Positions 8,236 through 17,115 of a DNA stretch of 64,000 bases are shown here, piece after piece (the stretch's first letter is position 1; the number at the start of each line of letters is the position of its first letter). The notes under the pieces were generated by a model, which was not told where the DNA came from, searched no databases, and saw nothing but the letters and a program-made list of their open reading frames with translations. The position numbers and the translations under genes are program-made. Source of the DNA: Roseovarius sp. A-2 (GTDB lineage: Bacteria; Pseudomonadota; Alphaproteobacteria; Rhodobacterales; Rhodobacteraceae); NCBI RefSeq assembly GCF_002072155.1, contig NZ_BDIY01000010.1, positions 62,001 through 126,000 of the forward strand. Direction: 5' to 3'.

Positions 8236-9809
8236 AACCGGCGCGCTCGATGTCCGTTCTCAACATCCTGTTTCGGCTCGCCGTCATTGGCATCGGCCTG
8301 TCTCTTCCGGTCTGGCTCTACCTTGCCGAACTGCACCCGCGTCTTTTGCTCAGTGTGCATCAGGCGGATTACCGGGCCCTGTCCGCCGCCTGCGATCAGG
8401 CCGTGCGTGCAGCGGAAGCGGCCGCCGAGGCCCGGGAACAAGTGTCATCGGCACAGGTGTCTCGCCTGGATCAGGCTCTTGAGATCGGGCGTCTTCCTTG
8501 CAAGAGCTACGCCACCCTGAAGGAGTATCTCCTTTCGCGGGGCGCGTCTCAGCATGCCCTTGCGGCGCTGCACCTCTCGGCGAGTTTCGACCCGGCCTAT
8601 CCAGATCTGCGAGACGGCGGTGTTGCCGCCGAGGGACTCGATGCCCAATTGCGCATCGTGATCGAGCGGCACGGGCTCGCCCCGCTTCCCTTAAAAGACT
8701 ATGTGCGCGGCCCAAAATTCCGTTTAGGAGAGGAGCTTTTCCATGACCAGCGCCTGAGCGGACATGCGGATCGGTCCTGTGCAACCTGCCACAGGAGAGA
8801 ACTTGCCACCGCGGATGGCGCGGCACTTGAGCCGCGACTGGATGTGGCCTTAGAGTTGATCCCCGAGGTCCCGGCGCGCAACGTGCCTGATCTCTGGAAC
8901 CGGGATCACAATCATGTCTCCACTATGCTTTGGGATGGGCGGCTGGAGGTGACAAAGGCGACCGATCAGGGCGGACTCGTATCGCCGGAGGGTCTCTCCA
9001 CGACCGGGTTCGAGAATCTGATGGCACTTCAATCGGTGCGCCCGATCTACATCCCGGCGGAAATGCTCGGGGAACCTGGACCCTCAAACGATCTCGCACC
9101 CACAGCCACCACCGGGTTGAAACCGGACGATGTGCTGGCACGCGTCGCGCCACTACTCATTGCCGAAGAAGCAGAGGGGACCGCCTCGGACGAGGGATAT
9201 CGGAGGCTGTTTCGCGATAGCTACGGTCTGGCGGCGGCGGAGGGGGTCCGGCCATCCCATCTCGGGAACGCCCTCGCGCACTATATCGAGATCGAGTTTC
9301 AATCCAGGAACACGCCATGGGATCGCTATCTTGCAGGCGATCTGACCGCATTGACCGAGAAGCAGAAGCGCGGCGCCCTTCTATTTTACGGTATTGGCAA
9401 ATGCGCCGTCTGCCATAGCGGCGACGTCTTCAGTGATTTCGGGTTTCACTCTGTCGGGGTGCCGGATAACCGGGAAAACAAGGATCTTGGCAGATACTAC
9501 GCAACGGGCGAGGTGGAGGATCGTTTTCTGTTTCGGACGCCGCCCTTGAGAAATGTTACGCTGACCGCGCCATATTTCCACAATGGTCAGGCCGAGACGC
9601 TCGCCGATGCCATACAGCAGCATCTCAACCCCTACCGTTTCATCCGTGCATATGCAGAGAGCGGTGAGCATCTGATGGAACTCGCCGAAGTGGAGGCGAT
9701 TTCACCTGTCCTGTCTGCAACAGCACAGCTGACCAACGAGCAGGTTCTTCTTCTGGCAAGTTTTCTCTCGTCCCTGGAAGATGCGGACGCGATGCCCGCT
9801 CCCAACTAA
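8232..9809 (+). CDS. MauG-like di-heme cytochrome c peroxidase family protein 2
   Basis: This second di-heme protein is longer, about 525 residues from the GTG at 8232, which overlaps the previous stop (GTGA) and follows a GAGG sequence; an ATG at 8250 is the alternative. An uncleaved-looking N-terminal membrane segment (FRLAVIGIGLSLPVWLYLAEL) precedes about 130 residues of extra N-terminal helical domain. The heme sites CATCH (near residue 180) and CAVCH (near 390) follow, then FRTPPLRNVTLTAPYFHNG. It shares the second heme domain with its neighbour but is otherwise diverged. Two MauG-like genes beside one HXS set suggest a two-step or heterodimeric oxidation. Confidence 0.85.
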   Translation: MKPARSMSVLNILFRLAVIGIGLSLPVWLYLAELHPRLLLSVHQADYRALSAACDQAVRAAEAAAEAREQVSSAQVSRLDQALEIGRLPCKSYATLKEYLLSRGASQHALAALHLSASFDPAYPDLRDGGVAAEGLDAQLRIVIERHGLAPLPLKDYVRGPKFRLGEELFHDQRLSGHADRSCATCHRRELATADGAALEPRLDVALELIPEVPARNVPDLWNRDHNHVSTMLWDGRLEVTKATDQGGLVSPEGLSTTGFENLMALQSVRPIYIPAEMLGEPGPSNDLAPTATTGLKPDDVLARVAPLLIAEEAEGTASDEGYRRLFRDSYGLAAAEGVRPSHLGNALAHYIEIEFQSRNTPWDRYLAGDLTALTEKQKRGALLFYGIGKCAVCHSGDVFSDFGFHSVGVPDNRENKDLGRYYATGEVEDRFLFRTPPLRNVTLTAPYFHNGQAETLADAIQQHLNPYRFIRAYAESGEHLMELAEVEAISPVLSATAQLTNEQVLLLASFLSSLEDADAMPAPN

Positions 9810-9847
9810 AGTTCGGTCTCGCCATAGCGCCAGGAAAGGGCTGCGCC

Positions 9848-10192
9848 TTATTCCGCCAAATCGTCGAGCGCAACGTTGAGGGCATCCGCCAAGGCTCGCA
9901 GGGTTGTGACCGACCCTTGTTTGCGTCCGGTTTCGATCTCGGCCACTGTGACCCGGTTGACGCCTGCCTTTGCGGCCAGCGCTGCCTGTGTCAGGCCACG
10001 CCAATCCCGGTAGACGCGCAGGGTGCGCTCGCCATTCAGCAGGCGATTTACGAATTCCGCAGGCACAAGCTCTTCCTCTCCCGCCGCCAGCGCTGCCTTG
10101 GCACGGTCAAAGTTCTGCAAATCCGCCAGATCCTCAGCCGCAGCCTGCAGGCGGTCATATTCCTCGCGGGGGATCGTCACCATCTCGTTCAT
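9848..10192 (-). CDS. XRE-family antitoxin of a RelE/HigB-type toxin-antitoxin pair
   Basis: This 114-residue protein has a basic/helical N-terminus (IPREEYDRLQAAAEDL) and a C-terminal helix-turn-helix of the XRE type (residues about 63-110, with LTQAALAAKAGVNRVTVAEIETG). It lies downstream of a RelE-like toxin with an 11-base gap, the toxin-first order of HigBA pairs. It should neutralise the toxin and repress their shared promoter. It converges on the HXS operon with 38 bases between the stops. A stabilising role for the element is inferred. Confidence 0.85.
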   Translation of the reverse strand: MNEMVTIPREEYDRLQAAAEDLADLQNFDRAKAALAAGEEELVPAEFVNRLLNGERTLRVYRDWRGLTQAALAAKAGVNRVTVAEIETGRKQGSVTTLRALADALNVALDDLAE

Positions 10193-10203
10193 GTCATGTC
10201 CTT

Positions 10204-10455
10204 TCAGTCATAGATGCCGCCGCGGGGTCCGATATCCAGAACAGCCAGGACATTGCCCTGATCATCCATGATAACGCGCCAATCGCCTACCCGTAGCCGA
10301 ACGCCCTCTCGCCCCTTGAGGGACTTCACATTATTGGCCTGCGAGCCTGGGTCGTGCGCATAGACCTCGATCTTGGAGCGGATCAGCGTGGCAGTGTTCA
10401 CGGGCATTCGGCGCAATGCTTTGATCGCGGCTTTCGTATAGCTGATCTGCTTCAT
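10204..10455 (-). CDS. RelE/ParE-family toxin
   Basis: This 83-residue protein begins at the ATG at 10455 (MKQISYTKAAIKALRRMP). It has the RelE/ParE-fold core, with VKSLKGREGVRLRVGDWRVI in the middle and VLDIGPRGGIYD at the end. Toxins of this fold cut ribosome-bound mRNA or poison gyrase; which applies here cannot be told. The frame continues upstream of this ATG, but the extension is Arg-rich and unlike the family. The antitoxin gene follows. Confidence 0.85.
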   Translation of the reverse strand: MKQISYTKAAIKALRRMPVNTATLIRSKIEVYAHDPGSQANNVKSLKGREGVRLRVGDWRVIMDDQGNVLAVLDIGPRGGIYD

Positions 10456-10604
10456 TATGTAGCTATAAGCGACATGTCTGGCAAAGTCAAAGAAAATGTC
10501 TCTGAAGGCTACATGTGCGTTTGGTTCAAGGCGCACGCACGCGCAACCTGATCTGTGAAGCTGGACCGAAAAACCACTATTCCTGCATATCGCGGGTACC
10601 CGCG

Positions 10605-11630
10605 TTACCCCGCTTCGCACCACATCAGCAGTTCGCGTGTGCCCGGCAATCGCTCCAGCGTCCGCTCAATCCTCTCGCGCCACCCGGGGCCGCGCGCCAT
10701 TGCGTCGGTGTAAGCGTCCCAGAGGTCGGACGGGCGATCCTCGGCCATGGTTTCGATAATGAATGCGGCCTGCTGGCGATCCTTGTCGGCCTTGAAGGAC
10801 CCGGGCCCGTCGCGGCGGCGATCCGCGACGATCAGCTTGTGGATTGCGAATTTCTCGGGGCGTGGGATCTGCACAAGGATACCGTCCCGATAAAGCGCGA
10901 CGGCGTGGATCGGGTCGGAGATCAGGTAGTTCAAATGATGCAGGGCCCGCGCCTTGACGCCCAGGGCGGGAAGGTCGCGAATGCCTTCTTCCGCGTCAAA
11001 AGATGGCGTCAGGAATTCGATCATCATGCCGGCCTGTCCGCTTTGCCGCCAGCGCCAGACACTGTCGCGGTCAAGACCCTGAACGGGGTCAAACTTGAGC
11101 GCCGCGAATGTCTGAGCCAAGGATGGCTCGACGGCATCTTGCAGGGCAACGGACAGACGCTCGAACTGCGCGATGTCGACATCCCCCGTGTTGGCCACGC
11201 TGCCAAGGGGGAGGGTGACGCCCATCTCTCCCTCCATCAAGCGAAAGGCATTCGTGCCGACCAGGGTGCCGCCGAGCCGGAACGTTCCGACCTTGGCCAT
11301 GGCAAGCAGCAGACCGCCTGTGCCCCGGTCGACCGGCGTCATACCCTCGGCGCGCAGCAGACGCGCGAGGCGGGCGCGTTCGCGCTTGCGCTCGGATGCT
11401 TGTTCGCGCAGGTCGTTCATGCGGTCCACGCGAGAGCGCGTCTCGGGGCTGTCCGGACCAATATACCAGAACTTCACATCGCTGCCGATTTTCTCAGCCG
11501 CGTACCAGTAGGTCTTGCCGCCACGCTCCTTTGTGACGAGCGAGCCGCGGACATTGGCGACCATGTCGTCCTTCAGAAGACGCAAGAGATCACCATAGGC
11601 AGAGCGTGCCACTGAGCTCAGATTCGCCAT
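10605..11630 (-). CDS. GSU2403-family nucleotidyltransferase-fold protein
   Basis: This 341-residue soluble protein has a central segment typical of the GSU2403-like nucleotidyltransferase fold: GTLVGTNAFRLMEGEMGVTLP (about 120-140), then NTGDVDIAQF with the acidic pair, and later PEKFAIHKLIVADRRR. The fold resembles AbiEii-type and minimal nucleotidyltransferases of mobile elements. Because it sits among toxin-antitoxin and transfer genes, a defence or stability role is possible but unproven. Start ATG at 11630, close to a GAGG sequence. Confidence 0.7.
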   Translation of the reverse strand: MANLSSVARSAYGDLLRLLKDDMVANVRGSLVTKERGGKTYWYAAEKIGSDVKFWYIGPDSPETRSRVDRMNDLREQASERKRERARLARLLRAEGMTPVDRGTGGLLLAMAKVGTFRLGGTLVGTNAFRLMEGEMGVTLPLGSVANTGDVDIAQFERLSVALQDAVEPSLAQTFAALKFDPVQGLDRDSVWRWRQSGQAGMMIEFLTPSFDAEEGIRDLPALGVKARALHHLNYLISDPIHAVALYRDGILVQIPRPEKFAIHKLIVADRRRDGPGSFKADKDRQQAAFIIETMAEDRPSDLWDAYTDAMARGPGWRERIERTLERLPGTRELLMWCEAG

Positions 11631-11782
11631 GTTGGCCTCCGAATTGCTGCCTCGGTAAACCTATAATTTTGGGTTGACCGTGGCAACCGGTAAACCGATT
11701 GCTTTCCGTTGACCGAATAAGCCGTTGCGCTATAACGCATTTGCGGATGCAGGCCCCATCCGACGCAGACCCGCAGATCTCT

Positions 11783-12784
11783 TCAGGGATTTGAGCTGCC
11801 CGGCAGCCACACCTGTTCGACCCCACGTCTTCCGTCCTTCCGACCAAGCTGCACCACGACATCGATGCTGGACGCGGCATAGCGCCGTACCTCCTCAAAG
11901 CTCATGTTGATGCCCACGGACATGACCATGAGGGCGAGGCGGTCGAGCGCCTTTTGAGCGGTATCGGCGTGAATTGTGGTTAATGAGCCTGAATGGCCTG
12001 TGTTGATCGCGTCGAGGAATGTCTTGCACTCGTCGCCGCGCAGCTCACCCAGAATGATCCGGTCTGGACGCATGCGCAAGGATGTCTCGAGCAACTTGGC
12101 TGCGGTGCGTTCACTTGAGGGGATGCGATCAGCCTTGAGCATCGCGCGATTGGGTTGTGGCGGGAAGAGCTCGAACGCATCCTCGATGGTCACGATACGC
12201 TCCGTCTCGGTCACCAGCGCGAGAAGTGCCCGGGCAAAGGTCGTTTTGCCGGTAGATGTCCCGCCGCTGATCATGATGTTCAACCGCTTGTCGATGCAGA
12301 GTTCCATGGCGGCTCGAATATCCCCCGCCTGGGTCAGCGCGATCACCCGTTCGGCTTTTGCCTGTCGTTCGGCGTCCAGGTCCACCAGTGCACCGTGCAA
12401 CAGACCGATGTCGCCCAAGGTAAGTTGGTCTTCACTATAGCGGCGCAGGGTGATCGACGGCCCGCCATCCACGACCGGTGGATAGACGACCTGTGCCCGG
12501 ATCGGCTTGCCATTCATCTCGATCTTGCCGGAGACCAGCGGCTTTTTCTCGCTGATCTGTCCGTGCGTGGCGCTGGCAATCGACGTTGCAAGGTCCCGAG
12601 CTTGGGCAGGGGAGTAGTACACGCCCATGAGCTCAACCATATGCTCAGCGCCCCGCGTTTCCACCCAGACCTTTCCATCGGGATTGATGGCGATTTCGAC
12701 GACGGCGGGATCGCAAAGCGGTGCAGCCAGCGGTTTCAGATAGGTCGAAAGAAAACTGGTTTTTTCTGCCGCCTGGTTCATCAA
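11783..12784 (-). CDS. virB11: P-type conjugation ATPase VirB11
   Basis: This 333-residue hexameric traffic ATPase powers pilus assembly and substrate transfer at the cytoplasmic face of the inner membrane. Walker A GGTSTGKTT is at residues 174-182, the His/Asp boxes follow, and ILGELRGDE is near 245. The start overlaps the virB10 stop by four bases. It is the last gene of the virB operon, which runs from about 23080 down to here. Confidence 0.95.
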   Translation of the reverse strand: MMNQAAEKTSFLSTYLKPLAAPLCDPAVVEIAINPDGKVWVETRGAEHMVELMGVYYSPAQARDLATSIASATHGQISEKKPLVSGKIEMNGKPIRAQVVYPPVVDGGPSITLRRYSEDQLTLGDIGLLHGALVDLDAERQAKAERVIALTQAGDIRAAMELCIDKRLNIMISGGTSTGKTTFARALLALVTETERIVTIEDAFELFPPQPNRAMLKADRIPSSERTAAKLLETSLRMRPDRIILGELRGDECKTFLDAINTGHSGSLTTIHADTAQKALDRLALMVMSVGINMSFEEVRRYAASSIDVVVQLGRKDGRRGVEQVWLPGSSNP

Positions 12785-14238
12785 TAGAACTCGAGATCAC
12801 GGTCAACGATCACACTGATCGCGGCACCTGGTTGAACCGAAATAATCGGCGGCAGGCTGGCGTATTCGCCGATCACGGCATCGGTGGTCTGGGTGAAACT
12901 GCCTGCGACACCCTCGGCAACGTCTGTGCCGGTGTCGGAGCTCGCTTCCGACGCGGCGATTGCCGGTCCTGCGCCGATGATCGACAGCAACGCGGCTGTG
13001 CCAAAGCGCAATCCGAAACGTGAGTTTACGGAGCCCGTTACGCCAGAACGGCCCTGATCATCCGCACCGAATGCGGCGAGCTGAACCGATTGCCCCTCGG
13101 GTGTGACGATGCGTGACCAGCCAACCAGAATGCGGGCCTGACCCAAAGAGACATTCGAATTGTACGTCCCGAAGAGGCGGGAGCCCTCGGGAATTAGAAT
13201 GCGGGACTGATCGAAGCTCCAGACCGGGTAGTTCACGATGGCCGTGATCTGTCCGGGCAATGTGGAGTCAATGGCGGTTTCCAGTGACGCTTGGATGAGC
13301 GTGCCCTGCAGAACCGTGTTGGAAGGATTGGCGATGATTTCCACAGTCGCGACTTGAACGGGCTGGGCACCGTCCAACACGAAGGCGCGCGCGGCGGCAT
13401 CCCCGATCGCCGGACCCGTCTCGGGGTCGGATGCCGGACTGCCCGTCTTGCCGCCCGTGTCAAAAATCACCCCCTCGGACCGGATTTGTGTGTCGCGCAG
13501 CGCCGCCGCCTCGGCTCGCCGACGCTCCAGCTCAGCCCGTCGCGCGGCTTCCTCGGCGGCGAGTTGGTCCCGCTCGGATTGCGCGCGCAGGGCGTCACTC
13601 ATGCCGCTGTCTATTTGCTGTTGCAGGGCGTCGTTCTGGCGCTGTAGGCCGAGAATTTGCTCCATCAACTGCTCCATCCGGCCATCGGCGACACGTGCGC
13701 GCGCGGCAACCTCATCCGTAATCCGTTTTTGTGCCACCAGATCGGCTTCTGCCAATCGAGTGTCCATCTCGCTTTCCAGTTGGGCAATGAGCGCCGTGTT
13801 CTGTTCCTGGACCGAGCGCAGCGCTTCAGCCAGCTCACCGGAATTGTCGGGGGCTGGGGCCTCTGCCAGTCTTGCCAACTGGGCTTGCAGGGCGACCACG
13901 TCGCGCGCAAGCTTGGCATTCTGCTCCTCCAGCGCCAGGCGCTGCACCGCAAGTTCATCCTCGATCGGGCCGGGATCGAATCGGGGCACCGATCGTGGTT
14001 CGGTCGGTTCCGCTTCGGCTGTCATGCGGCCAAACCCGTCCCCGTCGACCTGATCCTGAAAGTCATCGGCTTTCGATGTCTCAACGGCCGAAGTGATCCC
14101 GCTGCCTTGCACAAGCGGGTAGGCAATGATGGCGGTCCCCGCCAAGAGGAGCGCACCCAGACCAAGCCTGAGCCCGAGAGATGCGCGCCGCTTTGGTGCA
14201 AAACTGTATTCCTTTTCCGGGGTCTGTTTTTCGGACAT
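12781..14238 (-). CDS. virB10: Type IV secretion core protein VirB10
   Basis: This 485-residue protein spans the envelope and forms the outer-membrane core with VirB7 and VirB9. It has a short cytoplasmic N-terminus, one membrane helix (residues about 22-43), and a long Gln/Glu/Ala-rich coiled coil (about 90-250). The C-terminal TrbI/VirB10 beta-barrel follows, with VLQGTLIQASLETAI, ILIPEGSRLFGTYNS and GLRFGTAALLSII. Genes are packed tightly on both sides. Confidence 0.95.
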   Translation of the reverse strand: MSEKQTPEKEYSFAPKRRASLGLRLGLGALLLAGTAIIAYPLVQGSGITSAVETSKADDFQDQVDGDGFGRMTAEAEPTEPRSVPRFDPGPIEDELAVQRLALEEQNAKLARDVVALQAQLARLAEAPAPDNSGELAEALRSVQEQNTALIAQLESEMDTRLAEADLVAQKRITDEVAARARVADGRMEQLMEQILGLQRQNDALQQQIDSGMSDALRAQSERDQLAAEEAARRAELERRRAEAAALRDTQIRSEGVIFDTGGKTGSPASDPETGPAIGDAAARAFVLDGAQPVQVATVEIIANPSNTVLQGTLIQASLETAIDSTLPGQITAIVNYPVWSFDQSRILIPEGSRLFGTYNSNVSLGQARILVGWSRIVTPEGQSVQLAAFGADDQGRSGVTGSVNSRFGLRFGTAALLSIIGAGPAIAASEASSDTGTDVAEGVAGSFTQTTDAVIGEYASLPPIISVQPGAAISVIVDRDLEFY

Positions 14239-14240
14239 GA

Positions 14241-14972
14241 TCAGAACTCCCGCCCACGCAGGGCACCCACGGCGGCAGCCTCGGTGGTGAACCCACCGGC
14301 CTCGCGGATAATGCAGATATGATCGTCGCCCATGCGGATGGTGTAGGTGTTCCGCACGCCTGTGACCCGCACGACCGCGCCTCGGGTCTGGCTGTTCTGG
14401 GTGATTTCGTAGCCTTGGGCATTCAAGCCGAAAATCGAGGGCCGCACGCCGGGCTGGAATTCAAAGAAGGTCGAGCGCCCATCATTCCAGACTCGCACCG
14501 GGCGGATCGCACCGCCTCCCGCAAATTGATAGCCGGTATCACGGCCCCCAGCCGCAAGCTGGCGCCCTGCGGGGCGCTCGTCGGGAAAGTTCACGACAAT
14601 CCGGAAAGACTGTGTCCGCGAGCGGCCCTCTGTCAGATAGAAGGCGACAGCGCGGCGGCTGGTATAGATCGTCAGGTTTGTCGCAGCCCGTGCCTCGACA
14701 GGCTTGATCGAGATCGTATTGCGGTTCGATAGGACCTCAACTTCATAGGACGCGGAATCTCCGATGAGGACTTGATTGATCCGTTCGCCGGGACCGAGTT
14801 CGATTGACGTGTTTACCCGAAGGTGGGTGTCGATCCGGATCACATCCGTGGGGTTGAAGTTGACGTGACGAACGCGGGCGTCCTGTCCCATGGTGACCGG
14901 CGCGCGCTCAGCCAAGGCAGGCGCTGCGAGCAACCCGGTGACGATTGCAGTGGCAAGCAGAAAGGTTTTCAT
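14241..14972 (-). CDS. virB9: Type IV secretion outer core protein VirB9
   Basis: This 243-residue periplasmic/outer-membrane protein has a cleavable signal peptide ending near residue 22 (..LLAAPALAE). The VirB9/CagX domain covers the rest: an N-terminal beta domain with YTSRRAVAFYLTEG near 105 and a C-terminal domain (GYEITQNSQTRGAVVRVTGV) that pairs with VirB7 and VirB10. The stop and the next start are separated by two bases. Confidence 0.93.
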   Translation of the reverse strand: MKTFLLATAIVTGLLAAPALAERAPVTMGQDARVRHVNFNPTDVIRIDTHLRVNTSIELGPGERINQVLIGDSASYEVEVLSNRNTISIKPVEARAATNLTIYTSRRAVAFYLTEGRSRTQSFRIVVNFPDERPAGRQLAAGGRDTGYQFAGGGAIRPVRVWNDGRSTFFEFQPGVRPSIFGLNAQGYEITQNSQTRGAVVRVTGVRNTYTIRMGDDHICIIREAGGFTTEAAAVGALRGREF

Positions 14973-14975
14973 GAA

Positions 14976-15620
14976 TTATTCTCGTGTCAGTGTTTCGGCG
15001 TCGACCCGGTATGCTGTCACCGAGAAGCCAAGGGGATTTTCCCAGACGCGTGTCAGGGAGCGTTCGCGACGGGGGGCAAACTCAAACCCGACGGTGGCGA
15101 TGAACGTCTGCGTAACCGGTGTCTGGTTGGGCCGGGTGAGGCGCTTGTCGAACCGGATCTGGGCCACGTCGTCCTGCAGGAAGGTGATCGCCCGCACGCG
15201 GACATCGACCTGCGCATTCGCACCATAGCTGCGCGGCGGGTAATTCTCGGACCCCGTGGTCCAGAGTTCGATCAGCGAGGCGCGGGCGGGCCCACTGGAA
15301 CGCCGCTGGACACTTTCGAGCCGTTCCTGAATACCGGCCCGAAAATAGCTCTCGCGGTCACTGATATAGCTCACAAGCAGGGATTCCTTGATCGCTTCCT
15401 CATCGGTGATACCGGTTGGCTTCACCTGGTAGATGCGTTCGGCTGCCCCTGTGGTGCTGTCGACGAGGACGGTAAACACTTCGGTTTCGCGCAGGGGCAA
15501 CATGACCGTGATGGTCAGGGCCAACAGCACGGTAACGGCGCAGGAACAGCCCGCAACAATCCATGCGGCGCGCGCGGCCCGACGCGGACCCATCACCAAA
15601 TCGATATCGAAATCACTCAT
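14976..15620 (-). CDS. virB8: Type IV secretion protein VirB8
   Basis: This 214-residue bitopic inner-membrane protein has a short cytoplasmic N-terminus, one membrane helix (about 17-42) and a periplasmic NTF2-like domain. The segment DEEAIKESLLVSYISDRESY near 92 is characteristic of the family. VirB8 nucleates channel assembly between VirB6, VirB9 and VirB10. It lies between virB6 and virB9 with gaps of 2-3 bases. Confidence 0.93.
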   Translation of the reverse strand: MSDFDIDLVMGPRRAARAAWIVAGCSCAVTVLLALTITVMLPLRETEVFTVLVDSTTGAAERIYQVKPTGITDEEAIKESLLVSYISDRESYFRAGIQERLESVQRRSSGPARASLIELWTTGSENYPPRSYGANAQVDVRVRAITFLQDDVAQIRFDKRLTRPNQTPVTQTFIATVGFEFAPRRERSLTRVWENPLGFSVTAYRVDAETLTRE

Positions 15621-15622
15621 GG

Positions 15623-16624
15623 CTATCCTTTCTTCATCTTTCCGGCGAGCGCGACCGCACTGCCCGCATAGCTCCCGGCACGGGCCGCGCTGGACGATCG
15701 GTCAGAGACGCCCTGTCCCTGAAGCCCTGCGTTGAAGCCCCGTCGCATGTCATCGCCGCCCCGGATCGCGGCACCGGTATTGCGCAACGCATTCCCGGGC
15801 ATCCGCGCGGCATTTGCACCGATCGAGGCGAGGCCGATGTTCGTGGCGGCAAGCCCTTGGGCGAACGTTGGCACGAGCAACATCAGACCGGTGCCGATCA
15901 TCATCACCACGACAAAAGAGATCGCGTCCCCGAGCGTTTCAACGCTGTTGAGCTCCTCTGGCGCAACTGCATTTCCGGTGGCAATGGTGAACCCGGCCAT
16001 GGCAGCAACGAATAGCGGCACGAAGGCAAATCCGATGGCGAGTTTGACCCAGGCCTCGAAGATCGGCGCCGATTGCTTGAACAATGTGCAGGCCACAGCC
16101 AACGGGGCGATGGCGATCAAGACCGCCAACATGATCTTGGCGGCAGATAGAACAATGATGGTGATCGTCGCCATGGCGGCCGCTACGAGGAACATGATCA
16201 CGCTGGTCATGGCCCCGGCCAGCCAGCCCCCATTCTGGCTGATCGCCTGTCCGACATTCAGGGCTTGGGAATAGAGATCGTCGATGCCGTCGTAGAGATT
16301 TTCGACACTGCCCCCAGAGAGGGAATCGAGGATCCCGGCGCCAAGTTCGGCCGGGGCGTTTGTCAAAGCGTCATAGGGGACCGAGAGATTGGCGAAGGTC
16401 AGGAACACATTCACCAGCACGAGCCGCAACCCAAGAGCGACGATAGTCGCGCGCGATAGCTCGACCGTCTGCACAACGAGGTTTGCACCGACGAACGCTG
16501 CGACCAACACCGACGCGGACCGCACGACAGGGCGCACGGCGGCGACCGTATCGCCATAGGTGTCGGCTGCGACACCAGCCACGGTCGCATCCACCATGGC
16601 AAGAACCTCGGCAATGATGGCCAT
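15623..16624 (-). CDS. virB6: Type IV secretion inner-membrane channel protein VirB6
   Basis: This polytopic inner-membrane protein has 333 residues from the ATG at 16624 (MAIIAEVLAMVDATVAGVA), which overlaps the previous stop. At least five or six hydrophobic segments cover about residues 35-280 (for example MTSVIMFLVAAAMATITIIV and ISFVVVMMIGTGLMLLVPTF). A Gly/Arg/Ser-rich cytoplasmic tail follows. The TrbL/VirB6 family is weakly conserved, so the call rests on topology plus the slot between virB5 and virB8. Confidence 0.88.
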   Translation of the reverse strand: MAIIAEVLAMVDATVAGVAADTYGDTVAAVRPVVRSASVLVAAFVGANLVVQTVELSRATIVALGLRLVLVNVFLTFANLSVPYDALTNAPAELGAGILDSLSGGSVENLYDGIDDLYSQALNVGQAISQNGGWLAGAMTSVIMFLVAAAMATITIIVLSAAKIMLAVLIAIAPLAVACTLFKQSAPIFEAWVKLAIGFAFVPLFVAAMAGFTIATGNAVAPEELNSVETLGDAISFVVVMMIGTGLMLLVPTFAQGLAATNIGLASIGANAARMPGNALRNTGAAIRGGDDMRRGFNAGLQGQGVSDRSSSAARAGSYAGSAVALAGKMKKG

Positions 16625-17112
16625 CAGTCGCCGCAGCTTTCTTTGCGAAATGCCGCATGGCGTTGGTCGATATCGACCCATTCGCCGCTGCGATATCGAC
16701 GCAATGCGTTGAAATCTGCTGCAGTAAGCTCTTCCGGGGTCTTTCCGATACGTGCCTGCGTGTAGTCGTCCAGCGATCCGAGATCATAGATGCAGCCGCA
16801 GAAACCGTGCGATATGGCAAGCTCGCGCAGGTCGGTGCCAAAACCCCATCGAACCGCCCCGCGGAAAATCTCGTTGCTGAAGAATTCCGTGTCCGGATAG
16901 GTGAGCGAGCAGGCTTGCGGCTTCGGGAACATCAAAAGCCCCCTCGCCTTTACCTCACGCATCAGCTTGAGAAGCCGGTCTTCCTCTCCGGTTTCGGTGG
17001 CAATGACGACCTCTCCGAGCAACTTATCGTCGGGCAGGTCTTGCGGGCCTTCGGCCCAGGCATTGCCTGCGAGGGTGATGAAAACGGCAAGTGCTGTGAG
17101 TGATGTGTTCAA
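16624..17112 (-). CDS. Exported protein of unknown function within the virB operon
   Basis: This 162-residue protein has a signal peptide ending near residue 20 (..FITLAGNAWAE). The mature part has cysteines that could form disulphides (ACSLTYPD, FCGCIYDLG and a C-terminal ESCGD). The reading overlaps virB6 by an ATGA and follows virB5 by three bases, so it is translated with the transfer apparatus. I do not recognise a family. Position suggests a periplasmic accessory of the channel or pilus. Confidence 0.8.
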   Translation of the reverse strand: MNTSLTALAVFITLAGNAWAEGPQDLPDDKLLGEVVIATETGEEDRLLKLMREVKARGLLMFPKPQACSLTYPDTEFFSNEIFRGAVRWGFGTDLRELAISHGFCGCIYDLGSLDDYTQARIGKTPEELTAADFNALRRYRSGEWVDIDQRHAAFRKESCGD

Positions 17113-17115
17113 GGG

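Noticed and set aside
10515..11615. A 366-codon + strand frame opposite the nucleotidyltransferase-fold gene
   Set aside because: Mirror of a gene with clear family motifs; its own sequence has no recognisable domain.
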